Source: Methylovulum psychrotolerans
GTDB taxonomy: Bacteria > Pseudomonadota > Gammaproteobacteria > Methylococcales > Methylomonadaceae
Assembly (NCBI RefSeq): GCF_002923755.1
Contig: NZ_PGFZ01000001.1
Span: forward strand, 1,129,176-1,193,175
Reading direction: 5' to 3'
DNA: 64,000 bases
Shown: in pieces, positions 33,336 to 41,578 of the stretch
How the letters are laid out: every line of letters begins with the position of its first letter
How positions within the stretch are numbered: the first letter of the stretch is position 1
The notes under the pieces: model-generated
Seen by the model: only the letters and a program-made list of their open reading frames with translations
The model's database searches: none
Told to the model about the DNA's origin: nothing
Position numbers and translations under genes: made by a program

Positions 33336-34856
33336 ATGCCTGTCAAACTTTCAGCTTTACCTTTCCGCCCCCATGCCCTAGTGCTGGCACTGGCGCTCGC
33401 CAGCGGGGCGGCATCTGCCGCCACTCTAACGGTCAGCGGCAGTTGTACGCTGCTTAACGCTATCCATAACGCCAACACCGACACCGATACCGACGGCACG
33501 GGCGGCTGTAGTGCGGGCAATGGTGCGGACATTATCAAACTCAAGGCCAATAGCGTTTATACCTTAAGCAGCCCCGACAACTATGCCGACGGCGAAGGCG
33601 AAAATGCCTTACCCTCCATCACCAGTACCATTACCCTCAACGGTAACGGCGCGACCCTGCAACGCGCCAACACTGCCGACACCCCCGACTTCCGCTTCCT
33701 GCACATCGCCGCCAACGGCAATTTGACCCTAGACAAGCTGACCTTGCGCAACGGCAACCTCGACGGCGATTATCTCTACGGTGGCGCTATCCTTAACCAC
33801 GGTACGCTGACCATCAGCAACAGCCAAATCGACCAGAACCAAGTGGACAATGGCGGCGGCATTGCCAACCTTGGCGGCACACTGGCACTCAGCAACAGCC
33901 GGATAACGGCCAATCGTGCCGCAGTCGGCGGCGGCATTATCACCGTCAACGGCACGACGGCCTTAGTGGACAGCAGCGTTTCCGGCAATAAGGCCTTTAT
34001 CGCGGGCGGCATGATGAACGACCACGCCACCGTCAGCCTCAGCAACAGTACACTGTCCGGCAACACCGCCAATGACGGCGGCGGCCTCAGTAACCAGCAA
34101 GCGACCGTCACCCTGAGCAACAGCACCATATCGGGCAATAAGGCGCAACAAAACGGCGGTATTGGCAACCTTGCCTCGACACTCACCGCCAGCCACAACA
34201 CCATCGCCAAGAATCAAGGCGGCGGGCTAAACAATCAGGCGACCGCGATACTCACCAATAACCTAATTGCAGGCAACAGCAACGGCGATTGCCTCAACAG
34301 CGGCGCGGTTATCCTTAAAGGCTCAAACTGGATTGAAGACGGCTCTTGCAACGCAACCTTAAGCGGCAACATCAACCTAGATGCCTTACTCGATAATGGC
34401 GGCGTAACCGCCACCCATGCCATTTACCCGCATAAAATGGTTAAACCCACCAGTTCCGCCTTGTGCCCCGCCACCGACCAGCGCCATGTCAGCCGCCCCC
34501 AAACCTCGGACAAGCGGTGCGACATAGGGGCTATTGAACAGATCCGCTTCATCCCCGCGCCAGTTACCGACATTATGCAAATTTTTCAGGGCTTACTCGC
34601 CAGCGGCAACCTCAGGCCGACCCTAAGCACTAATTTAGGGATGCAGCAACTGAATGCCCTAATGAACCAATTCCTAGTGGCGGGCGATTTGCGTGCCCAC
34701 CACCAAAAGCCACTGGCCTGTAGCCAACTCCAACGCAGTGCCGCACGCATCGACCCGGATCATAGTCCAGAAGCCGACGACTATGCCACAGGCGACCAGG
34801 CCGTAGTGTTACTGACCGCCATTAACGACCTTCATAGCACCTGGAAATGCCCATAA
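33336..34856 (+). CDS. Secreted beta-helix protein 3 (paralogue cluster)
   Basis: 506 residues. GAGGA precedes the ATG. Signal LPFRPHALVLALALASGAASA, then CTLLNAIHNANTDTDTDG and GCSAGNGADIIKL. The beta-helix has turns such as GGGIANLGGTLALSNSRIT, GGGIITVNGTTALVDSSVS and GGGLSNQQATVTLSNSTIS. The 'LLDNGGVTATHAIYPHK...CPATDQRHVSRP...CDIGAIE' block follows. The C-terminal module again has an ACSQL cysteine, a 'DPDHSPEADDYATG' segment and a terminal WKCP. It is the most diverged of the four in the C-terminal module (FQGLLASGNL instead of FFDN). Gap of 72 bases from copy 2 with a hairpin between. Confidence 0.8.
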   Translation: MPVKLSALPFRPHALVLALALASGAASAATLTVSGSCTLLNAIHNANTDTDTDGTGGCSAGNGADIIKLKANSVYTLSSPDNYADGEGENALPSITSTITLNGNGATLQRANTADTPDFRFLHIAANGNLTLDKLTLRNGNLDGDYLYGGAILNHGTLTISNSQIDQNQVDNGGGIANLGGTLALSNSRITANRAAVGGGIITVNGTTALVDSSVSGNKAFIAGGMMNDHATVSLSNSTLSGNTANDGGGLSNQQATVTLSNSTISGNKAQQNGGIGNLASTLTASHNTIAKNQGGGLNNQATAILTNNLIAGNSNGDCLNSGAVILKGSNWIEDGSCNATLSGNINLDALLDNGGVTATHAIYPHKMVKPTSSALCPATDQRHVSRPQTSDKRCDIGAIEQIRFIPAPVTDIMQIFQGLLASGNLRPTLSTNLGMQQLNALMNQFLVAGDLRAHHQKPLACSQLQRSAARIDPDHSPEADDYATGDQAVVLLTAINDLHSTWKCP

Positions 34857-34873
34857 ACAAACCCTGCCACCAA

Positions 34874-34895
34874 GGCGGCAAAGCGATTTGCCGCC
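34874..34895 (+). terminator. Hairpin after beta-helix gene 3
   Basis: GGCGGCAAA (34874-34882) pairs perfectly with TTTGCCGCC (34887-34895) around GCGA, 17 bases after the stop. No U tract. Similar stem-loops follow copies 2 and 4. Confidence 0.4.
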
Positions 34896-34974
34896 ATTCA
34901 CACGGCGTTTGTCAAGAAGAGTTAAAATACCCCCCACCCGCTTAACTCTTACCCTTTTTGTTTGGAGATTTATA

Positions 34975-36468
34975 ATGGCCCAACCATCCCAACCGCTGCC
35001 TTATCGCCGCCACGCCTTAGTGTTAGCACTCGCCTTGGCGGGTTCGGCACAAGCCGCCACCATGGCGGTGACCGCGCCGTGCACTTTAATTAACGCCATC
35101 AATAATGCCAACACCGATACCGATACCGACGGCACGGGCGGTTGCCCGGCGGGTAACGGCGCGGATACCTTAAATCTGAAAGCCAACGCCATTTACACCG
35201 TCAATAGCGTCAACAACCAAGATTCGACCGGCCCGAACGGCTTGCCCTTAATCACCAGCACCATCACCCTTAACGGTAACGGTGCGACCTTACGGCGCAA
35301 TAACGCGGCGGGTACGGCGGACTTCCGGCTAATACGGATCAACGGCGGCAATTTGACCATCAACAACCTGACCATTAGAGGCGGACACCTTAGCACCGCC
35401 TACCAATATGGCGGCGCTCTGAATAACGGCGGCACATTGAGCTTAAACGACAGCACCCTCACCAATAACAGCAGTGTAGGGACTGGTGCCATCGGCAGTG
35501 CCATCGCCACCATGTACCAAAGTAGCCTGACCCTTAACAACAGCACCGTCACAGGCAACCAAGCCAGCCACGGTGCCGGCATTATGAATTTTCCTGGCGC
35601 GACCGCCACCATCAACAACAGTACCATCGACCATAACGAAGCCAGTAGCGGTGGGATTGGTGGGATTGGCAATGGTGGAGTCATGGTCTTGACCAACAGC
35701 ACTGTCTCCCACAACCGTAGCCTAGGGGCTTGGGGTGTCGGCGGCATCAGCAACGGCGGCGACGCGGTACTGGCCTTAAACCACAGCACCATCGCCCACA
35801 ACAGCACCGGCTACGGCAATGTCGCCGGCATTCAAAATACCGGCACACTGACGTTAACTAACACCCTGATTGCCAACAGCCAAAACGGCGGCGATTGTTA
35901 TACCAATACCCGCTATGGCGGCACAACGGTGTTCCAAGGCCAAAATCTGATCGCTGACGGCACTTGTAACGCCACTCTCAGCGGCCCGGCCAAACTCGCG
36001 CCGCTCTTGGACAACGGTGGCCCCACCCTTACCCATGCTATACACACGGGTAGCCCGGCCATCAACATCGCCAATGCGCTCTGCGTAGCAATCGACCAAC
36101 GCTATGTCAGCCGCCCCCAGCCTACTGGCGGCGTTTGCGACATCGGCGCGTTTGAGCAGATCAAAACCCCTGCCGCCGCCATTGCGCCATTAGTGCATTT
36201 TTTCGACGCACAAACCGCTAACCACAGCATTATCGGCATCGGGCAACTGGCGGTGCCAAAAACCCAAGCCTTACGCAACCAACTGTTGACAGCGGGTGAC
36301 AATAAAGCCGCCCTGTTAGATACCCAAGCCTGCCAACAATTGACAAAAGCCCTAAGCCGCTTAGATACCGATAACAGCCCAGATGCGAATGATTATGTGA
36401 CGGGTAGCCAAGTGGCGGCCTTAAAAGGCCAGATTGACAGCTTGCGCACAGACTGGGCTTGTCCGTAA
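34975..36468 (+). CDS. Secreted beta-helix protein 4 (paralogue cluster)
   Basis: 497 residues from the ATG at 34975 (GGAG 7 bases upstream); the frame is open 29 codons further but that would bury the signal LPYRRHALVLALALAGSAQA. Modules as in the other copies: CTLINAINNANTDTDTDG, GCPAGNGADTLNL, beta-helix turns (GGALNNGGTLSLNDSTLT, GAGIMNFPGATATINNSTI), then 'LLDNGGPTLTHAIHTGSPAIN...CVAIDQRYVSRP...CDIGAFE'. The C-terminal module has FFDAQ, LRNQLLTAGD, ACQQL, DTDNSPDANDYVTG and terminal WACP. A hairpin follows the stop; the TIGR03032-type chimera starts 77 bases later. Confidence 0.8.
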   Translation: MAQPSQPLPYRRHALVLALALAGSAQAATMAVTAPCTLINAINNANTDTDTDGTGGCPAGNGADTLNLKANAIYTVNSVNNQDSTGPNGLPLITSTITLNGNGATLRRNNAAGTADFRLIRINGGNLTINNLTIRGGHLSTAYQYGGALNNGGTLSLNDSTLTNNSSVGTGAIGSAIATMYQSSLTLNNSTVTGNQASHGAGIMNFPGATATINNSTIDHNEASSGGIGGIGNGGVMVLTNSTVSHNRSLGAWGVGGISNGGDAVLALNHSTIAHNSTGYGNVAGIQNTGTLTLTNTLIANSQNGGDCYTNTRYGGTTVFQGQNLIADGTCNATLSGPAKLAPLLDNGGPTLTHAIHTGSPAINIANALCVAIDQRYVSRPQPTGGVCDIGAFEQIKTPAAAIAPLVHFFDAQTANHSIIGIGQLAVPKTQALRNQLLTAGDNKAALLDTQACQQLTKALSRLDTDNSPDANDYVTGSQVAALKGQIDSLRTDWACP

Positions 36469-36477
36469 CACACCGCT

Positions 36478-36504
36478 GCCCTAGCGGAATCTGACCGCTA
36501 GGGC
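36478..36504 (+). terminator. Hairpin after beta-helix gene 4
   Basis: GCCCTAGCGG (36478-36487) pairs perfectly with CCGCTAGGGC (36495-36504) around a 7-base loop. Not followed by U residues. Confidence 0.4.
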
Positions 36505-36545
36505 AACTCGCCCCAAACCTACCCTAACCGTACCCGCCACGCATT

Positions 36546-38825
36546 ATGAGCATCCCCTTCGCCAGCCAACACACCCCTTCCTTCCCCGCCTTACTGAATT
36601 TTTTGGGCGTATCGGTGTTAGTGTCCACTTATCAGGCCGGACAACTGATTATCCTGCGCACCCAAGATGACGTGCTGAACACCCATTTCTGCGGCCTGGA
36701 AAAGCCCATGGGCATGGCGGCGCATCGGGAGAAACTGGCTGTAGGCACAGGCTACCAGCTCAGGGAATACGCCAATCTGCCCGCCGTCGCCGCCAAACTC
36801 ACCGACCCTGCCCCGCACGATGCCTGTTATCTGCCGCGCACGGTCCACATCACGGGCGATATTGACATCCACGAACTGGCGTACACCGAAGACGGCGAAT
36901 TATGGTTAGTTAACACCCGCATGTCCTGCTTATGCACCCTAGACCCCGCTTATAGCGTCGTACCGCGTTGGCGGCCACCTTTCGTCAGCGCCTACGACCT
37001 TACCGACCGCTGCCACCTGAACGGCTTGGCTTTTAAAAACGGTGCCCCCGCCTTTGTCACCGCCTTAGGTAAAACCGACACCGCCGCTGGCTGGCGGGCG
37101 AACAAAGCCTCTGGCGGCCTGTTAATGGATGTGAGCGACGGGCGCATTATCTGCACCGGACTGTCCATGCCGCATTCGCCGCGCTGGTATCAGGATAAAT
37201 TATGGTATCTGGAATCAGGCGCGGGGCAATTGTGTACCGTTAACCCGCGCACCGGAACCCGCACCGTCATAGCCCATGTCCCCGGTTTTACCCGTGGCTT
37301 GGATTTTGTGGGCCGTTATGCGTTTATCGGCCTATCACAAGTCCGCGAGACGGCGGTATTTTCCGGCTTGCCGCTAACGGCGCAACCAGGTGAACGGCAC
37401 TGCGGGGTCTGGGTGGTGGATATTGACAATGGGCAAACTGTCGCTTGCGTGGTGTTTACCGGCTCGGTACAAGAAGTGTTTGCCGTACAAGTCGTGCCGC
37501 ACCGCTTTCCGGTGTTATTGGATATGGACGACCCCTTACTGCGTAATTCCTACTCGCTGCCCGATGCCGCCTTGGCCGAAGTCGCCGCCCCCGAACCGCT
37601 CGCCGTCGCCTTTGAAGCTGCCACCTACAAACACCGCCAAGGCCAATGGGAAGCGGCAGTCGCCGACTATCGGGCTTTACTTCAACAAGCCCCCGACCAT
37701 CTGCCCGCCCGCTTCCATTTGGGCGTGGCCTTAACCGATATGGAACGTTGGCAAGAAGCCATCAGCGAATTACAGGCCTTACTGGCGCGGCAACCCCTCC
37801 ATGCCGAAGCCCATAATAGCCTGGGCCTGTGTTATGCCGCCCTAGCACAATGGGAGCAAGCCCTAGACCAGTTCGGCCTCGCCCTCGCCGCCGACCAGCA
37901 ATATGCCGTCGCGCAAATGAACCGTGCCATGATCCTGCTCAAACTGGGACGGTTCCGCGACGGCTGGGCCGCCTACGAATGGCGTTGGCAAACCCCGGCC
38001 TTCACGCCGTTTGCCTGCCCGCAACCGCGTTGGCAAGGCGAAGACATCCGTACCAAAACCTTGCTGGTGCATACCGAACAAGGTGCGGGCGATGCCCTAC
38101 AATTTGCCCGTTTCTTATCTTTGGCGGCACAACGTTGCCAAAAATTAATCTTAGCCTGCCCCGAAGCCTTGCGCCCATTGCTGGCGCATATTCCAGGGGT
38201 TAGCGAAGCACGGCTACCCGGTATGGTCGCGCTCGACAGCTTCGACATTCTCTGCCCCTTACTCAGCCTGCCGCATACCCTAGGGTTAGACGAAAAAAAT
38301 TTGGCCATGAATGAACCTTATCTGCCTATTCCCGAATACATTACAGTGGTCAGCCTGCCGCCCGCTTCAGCACTCAAGGTCGGCGTTTGTTGGGCGGGTA
38401 GCCCCAGCCACAAAAACGACCGCCACCGCTCTTGCCCGCTGCCACACTGGTTACCACTATTTACCGTACCCTCCGTGGCGTTTTATAGCCTACAAACGCC
38501 AGTGACCAGCACCGATGCCCAGCTCTTGGCAGACTACGCGGTCAGCAACCTAGAAGCCGAATTGACCGATTATGCGCGTACCGCCGCCTTATTGGCGCAA
38601 TTGGATCTGGTCATCAGCGTCGACACCTCAGTGGCGCATTTGGCGGGGGCATTAGGCAAACCGACTTGGCTGTTAGTCGATAAACAAGCCGATTGGCGGT
38701 GGGGCATAGCGGGCGAAGAGAGCTTGTGGTATCCAAGCATGACGCTGTTCCGGCAAACCGAGGCAGATGCTTGGGAAGAATTGCTGGCCCGTGTCAAGAC
38801 AAACCTACTGGCCAAGATAGCTTAA
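36546..38825 (+). CDS. TIGR03032-like domain fused to TPRs and a GT9-like domain
   Basis: 759 residues in three parts. Residues about 1-330 match the TIGR03032 family pattern (FLGVSVLVSTYQAGQLIIL, GMAAHREKLAVGTG, DIDIHELAYTEDGELWLVNTRMSCL, GLDFVGRYAFIGLSQVRE), a predicted beta-propeller of unknown role. Residues about 355-470 contain three TPRs (WEAAVADYRALLQQAPDHLPARFHLG, WQEAISELQALLARQP, WEQALDQFGLALAADQ). From about 490, 'TLLVHTEQGAGDALQFARFLSLAAQR' through 'VISVDTSVAHLAGALGKPTWLLV' matches the glycosyltransferase-9/heptosyltransferase-like C-terminal domain often fused to TPRs. No signal peptide, so cytoplasmic. It follows the beta-helix genes and could glycosylate them or other surface proteins; this is inference. 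Confidence 0.8.
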   Translation: MSIPFASQHTPSFPALLNFLGVSVLVSTYQAGQLIILRTQDDVLNTHFCGLEKPMGMAAHREKLAVGTGYQLREYANLPAVAAKLTDPAPHDACYLPRTVHITGDIDIHELAYTEDGELWLVNTRMSCLCTLDPAYSVVPRWRPPFVSAYDLTDRCHLNGLAFKNGAPAFVTALGKTDTAAGWRANKASGGLLMDVSDGRIICTGLSMPHSPRWYQDKLWYLESGAGQLCTVNPRTGTRTVIAHVPGFTRGLDFVGRYAFIGLSQVRETAVFSGLPLTAQPGERHCGVWVVDIDNGQTVACVVFTGSVQEVFAVQVVPHRFPVLLDMDDPLLRNSYSLPDAALAEVAAPEPLAVAFEAATYKHRQGQWEAAVADYRALLQQAPDHLPARFHLGVALTDMERWQEAISELQALLARQPLHAEAHNSLGLCYAALAQWEQALDQFGLALAADQQYAVAQMNRAMILLKLGRFRDGWAAYEWRWQTPAFTPFACPQPRWQGEDIRTKTLLVHTEQGAGDALQFARFLSLAAQRCQKLILACPEALRPLLAHIPGVSEARLPGMVALDSFDILCPLLSLPHTLGLDEKNLAMNEPYLPIPEYITVVSLPPASALKVGVCWAGSPSHKNDRHRSCPLPHWLPLFTVPSVAFYSLQTPVTSTDAQLLADYAVSNLEAELTDYARTAALLAQLDLVISVDTSVAHLAGALGKPTWLLVDKQADWRWGIAGEESLWYPSMTLFRQTEADAWEELLARVKTNLLAKIA

Positions 38826-38881
38826 TAGCCTTTACCGTGAAACTGCTTTATACCATCACCTTAGCCCAGGAGGTTGCCATC

Positions 38882-38911
38882 ATGCACTTAAATCGGCCTA
38901 TACCTGCGTAA
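38882..38911 (+). CDS. Possible 9-codon leader peptide ORF
   Basis: ATG at 38882, 8 bases after a near-perfect ribosome site CAGGAGG (38867-38873), encodes MHLNRPIPA and stops at 38911. It precedes the cupredoxin-cytochrome gene by 59 bases. Such a strong site before a tiny frame suggests a translated leader, but no attenuator hairpin was found; it may be chance. Confidence 0.3.
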   Translation: MHLNRPIPA

Positions 38912-38970
38912 AGGCCTTGGACAAACAAAAAATCTAAAACAACTAAATAGACTGTACTGTCGGAGGAATT

Positions 38971-39792
38971 ATGAACCGCATCACCCGCCCTATCCTAAGC
39001 TTTGTGCTAATGTTGGCCAGCCTGCCCGCCTTAGCCGACAACAGCGTCGTTACCGTCAACATCCAAAACTTTGCCTTTACCCCGACCCCCATAACGGTTG
39101 ACCAAGGCGATACCGTCAAATGGGTCAATAAAGACAGTTTTACCCACACCTCCACTGAAGACAAAACCAGCTTATGGTCAGGCAACCTTGCAGGTGGGGC
39201 CTCATTTGCACGGGTCTTTAAAACCGCCGGCACCTATACCTACCATTGTGCTATCCATCCGACTATGAAAGGCACTATCGTCGTCCGCACGCCTGACGCA
39301 ACCCGCGCCCTCATCGGCCAAAAAATCGTCACAGGCGGCGCGGCGGCGGTATTGCCCATTACCCTGAACTTGGCCGGAAAATCCGCCACCCAAGTCTATA
39401 CCGGCAGCTACATCGTCAATACCCAAGGCAGTTGCGCCGACTGCCACAGTTGCCCGACTTACAAAGCCGGACACAACCCCTTCCAAGGCAAAAGCAAACA
39501 ATTCAACCCAACTGGCTATCTGGCAGGCGGGGTGGCGTTCGGGCCGTTTGTTTCGCGTAACCTAACCCCCGACAGCACCGGCAAACCCGCCGGGATGACC
39601 TTAGCACAATTCAAAAGCACCCTGCGCACCGGCCACTCGCCCGACGACCCAGCGGGCGTATTGTTACAAGTCATGCCGTGGCCTATCGTCGGCCAAATGA
39701 GCGACACCGACTTAGAATCAGTTTATGCGTATTTACAAAGCATCCCCGCCGCCACCACCCCAACGACATTCTGCTCCAACGCCGGACAATAA
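38971..39792 (+). CDS. Cupredoxin-cytochrome c fusion, periplasmic
   Basis: 273 residues. GGAGG precedes the ATG. Signal peptide about residues 1-22 (cut after ALA). Residues 25-105 form a plastocyanin-like cupredoxin with copper ligands H59, C93, H96 and M99 (FTHT ... YHCAIHPTMKG). After a linker a mono-heme c domain has SCADCHSC (C155, C158, H159) and a likely Met ligand in 'LLQVMPWPIVGQMSD'. An extra Cys directly follows the heme motif and another lies near the C-terminus (FCSN); they could form a disulfide. The fusion suggests a periplasmic electron shuttle between copper and heme centres, with the partner unknown. A bidirectional terminator follows. Confidence 0.85.
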   Translation: MNRITRPILSFVLMLASLPALADNSVVTVNIQNFAFTPTPITVDQGDTVKWVNKDSFTHTSTEDKTSLWSGNLAGGASFARVFKTAGTYTYHCAIHPTMKGTIVVRTPDATRALIGQKIVTGGAAAVLPITLNLAGKSATQVYTGSYIVNTQGSCADCHSCPTYKAGHNPFQGKSKQFNPTGYLAGGVAFGPFVSRNLTPDSTGKPAGMTLAQFKSTLRTGHSPDDPAGVLLQVMPWPIVGQMSDTDLESVYAYLQSIPAATTPTTFCSNAGQ

Positions 39793-39846
39793 GTAACGGC
39801 AAACTCAGCGGTTGGCCGATATTTAAGTCCATCCTAAACACAAAAA

Positions 39847-39878
39847 CCCGCCAAGCCGAACTGCTTGGCGGGTTTTTT
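39847..39878 (+). terminator. Bidirectional rho-independent terminator
   Basis: Perfect 10-base stem CCCGCCAAGC / GCTTGGCGGG (39847-39856, 39863-39872), 6-base loop, T6 tail on the plus strand and A5 before the stem (T5 on the minus strand). It ends the cupredoxin gene and, from the other side, the Ter operon (terB stop at 39928). Confidence 0.9.
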
Positions 39879-39927
39879 ATGCAGCTGCGGTTAACCCCAC
39901 CTCTAGCGGCACACCGCTTGATTCGGC

Positions 39928-40380
39928 TTACAACTCAAAATCGGCCGGATTCAAGCCCAATTCCTGAGCAATCTTCTGGGCGACTTTTTTCTCGGTGACA
40001 TCAAAGCTGCCGTCCGCCGCCGCGATGGCGATAATCATGCGGATCAGTAAGCGGGCCGCTTCGACGTTGTTTTTCATCTTGCCTAACGCTTGGTAGGCCT
40101 TGGCTTCGCCAATGTCCTTATCAAACTCCAATTGGCCGATAAAATCGCTAAATGCCTTAATCACATCGCTAGTGGAAAATACCGATAAAGCCTCATTACC
40201 TTCGATGAATTTGAGCATTTTTTGTTTTTCTTCCGCACTGACGCTACCGTCCGCCATAGCAATCAAGGCGGAACCCGCCATGGCGGCATTGAGGAAATCT
40301 TTATTTTTAAATTTTAAGACATCGGTCTTTAGCTCGCTCGCCTTAGATTTTATTTGGCTTAAAAAACTGTCAAAACTCAT
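39928..40380 (-). CDS. terB: TerB family protein
   Basis: 150 residues. The TerB helical fold is recognisable: 'FLNAAMAGSALIAMADGSVSAEEKQKMLKFI' and 'AARLLIRMIIAIAAADGSFDVTEKKVAQKIAQELGL' are the two ADG-containing acidic, metal-binding-like repeats. TerB is a cytoplasmic component of the tellurium-resistance/stress systems that also contain TerD paralogues. It lies at the end of the long minus-strand Ter operon, but 250 bases with a repeat element separate it from the CitE-like gene. It may therefore have its own promoter. Ends at the bidirectional terminator. Confidence 0.88.
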   Translation of the reverse strand: MSFDSFLSQIKSKASELKTDVLKFKNKDFLNAAMAGSALIAMADGSVSAEEKQKMLKFIEGNEALSVFSTSDVIKAFSDFIGQLEFDKDIGEAKAYQALGKMKNNVEAARLLIRMIIAIAAADGSFDVTEKKVAQKIAQELGLNPADFEL

Positions 40381-40436
40381 AATTAGCTCCTGTATTTATA
40401 TAATAATGGCTGGAAAAGTCAGGGCGGCTGCCCTTG

Positions 40437-40607
40437 TAATATAGCTAAAGCACAATAAAATGATGTCGTTCGTGGTGAGCTTGTCCCACAGGGACTTCCG
40501 TTGGTCGTCAGACCACCATAGCCCTTCGACAAGCTCCCCCACAAGGGGGGGCTGGCGACAGGCGAACGGCTTTACAATCAATTTATACTGCGTTAGCTAT
40601 AATATTG
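40437..40607. repeat. Nested inverted-repeat element between terB and the CitE-like gene
   Basis: Outer arms TAATATAGCTAAAGC (40437-40451) and GCGTTAGCTATAATATTG (40590-40607) are imperfect inverted repeats. Inside, GAGCTTGTC (40477-40485) pairs with GACAAGCTC (40528-40536). The inner part resembles widely dispersed bacterial 'CCCTTCGACAAGCTC' repeats. No ORF; it probably inserted into the operon. Confidence 0.5.
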
Positions 40608-40630
40608 TGGCTTGGCTGACGTAAGCCCAA

Positions 40631-41578
40631 TTAACTGGACATATCCGCATAGTCGTCTAGCCTATTAGAAGCTGTGACCCCGTAACAGCTCTGTCGGTTC
40701 AGTATAGTTTTTGCCCATTGCTGATGGGTCGCGACTTCGCACATGGCATTGTGCATCCGAAATACCGCCGGGGCATCGTCATCACTTAAGCTCAAGGCCA
40801 TTTCATAATCATCCCTATCCACGGCATACGCGGCTTCAATCGCGGCGATTTGGTCGGGATGGATGGCGGTTTTACCCGTCAGGCCATGTGCCAAATCCAG
40901 CACAATTTCCTTTTGCAAGGTGGCAGTATCGTTAAGATAATCAAACACGGGGGCGGACAGGGCAAACTGGTAAGGTTTGAAGACCGTCACCAATTGGGCG
41001 ATCACATAACTCATCGGCGTATCATACAAGGTCAGGCCGCGCGGCCTGCGCAAGCCTAACACGTTCATCAAATCATTGCCGCCGATACGCAACATTAAGA
41101 TGCGCGGGAACACATCCGGCTGCACCAGCCGCTCGCGCAAGCGTAGCATGGCTTGGCTATCAAACACGGCGCGAGTCTCTAAGGTGGGCATCACTTTAAA
41201 CGGTGTGCCGTGCAAATGCTGAAAATACGCATCAAACACCTCTTCGGAGAATTTAGGCAATACAAAGCCGTCAATTTTATCTATGGCAGGCAGTTCTAAC
41301 AGCCGCGCCAACACGTCGGGATTGCGTACCCGAATAAAGCGGTAGCGTCCGGCATTATCGGCAAAATCTGGCAAGCACGCGCCTAAATGCTGCAAACTAC
41401 TGCTAATGTCTTGATCCGAAACCGCGTCTTCAGTACAAAAAATCATTGAGCGGAGAAATTTAAGCTTCTCACCGTTGGCGATGTCCACCAAATCCCGCCG
41501 ATGGGCCGGCATATACAGCGGCGCACCCAACATCCACGGCGAAAAGGGTTCAGGAAGCGAGGGATGTAAAAAAGTCAT
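40631..41578 (-). CDS. HpcH/HpaI aldolase / citrate lyase beta (CitE)-like protein of the Ter module
   Basis: 315 residues. The TIM-barrel pattern 'RFIRVRNPDVLARLLELPAIDKIDGFVLPKFS', 'VMPTLETRAVFD', 'ILMLRIGGNDLMNVLGLRR' and 'FALSAPVFDYLNDTATLQKEIVLDLAHGLTGKTAIHPDQIAAIEAAY' is that of the CitE-like lyase family. The E of 'PTLET' and the D near 'FDYLND' are the usual Mg2+ ligands. In Ter-linked biosynthetic modules a CitE-like lyase accompanies StiP, PRTase, HAD and ATP-grasp enzymes; together they are predicted to make a nucleoside-like metabolite. It is translationally coupled to StiP (4-base ATGA overlap). Substrate unknown. Confidence 0.8.
   Translation of the reverse strand: MTFLHPSLPEPFSPWMLGAPLYMPAHRRDLVDIANGEKLKFLRSMIFCTEDAVSDQDISSSLQHLGACLPDFADNAGRYRFIRVRNPDVLARLLELPAIDKIDGFVLPKFSEEVFDAYFQHLHGTPFKVMPTLETRAVFDSQAMLRLRERLVQPDVFPRILMLRIGGNDLMNVLGLRRPRGLTLYDTPMSYVIAQLVTVFKPYQFALSAPVFDYLNDTATLQKEIVLDLAHGLTGKTAIHPDQIAAIEAAYAVDRDDYEMALSLSDDDAPAVFRMHNAMCEVATHQQWAKTILNRQSCYGVTASNRLDDYADMSS

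Noticed and set aside
40477-40536. Rho-independent terminator between CitE-like gene and terB
   Set aside because: The arms are 42 bases apart and no U tract follows; it is better explained as a dispersed inverted repeat.
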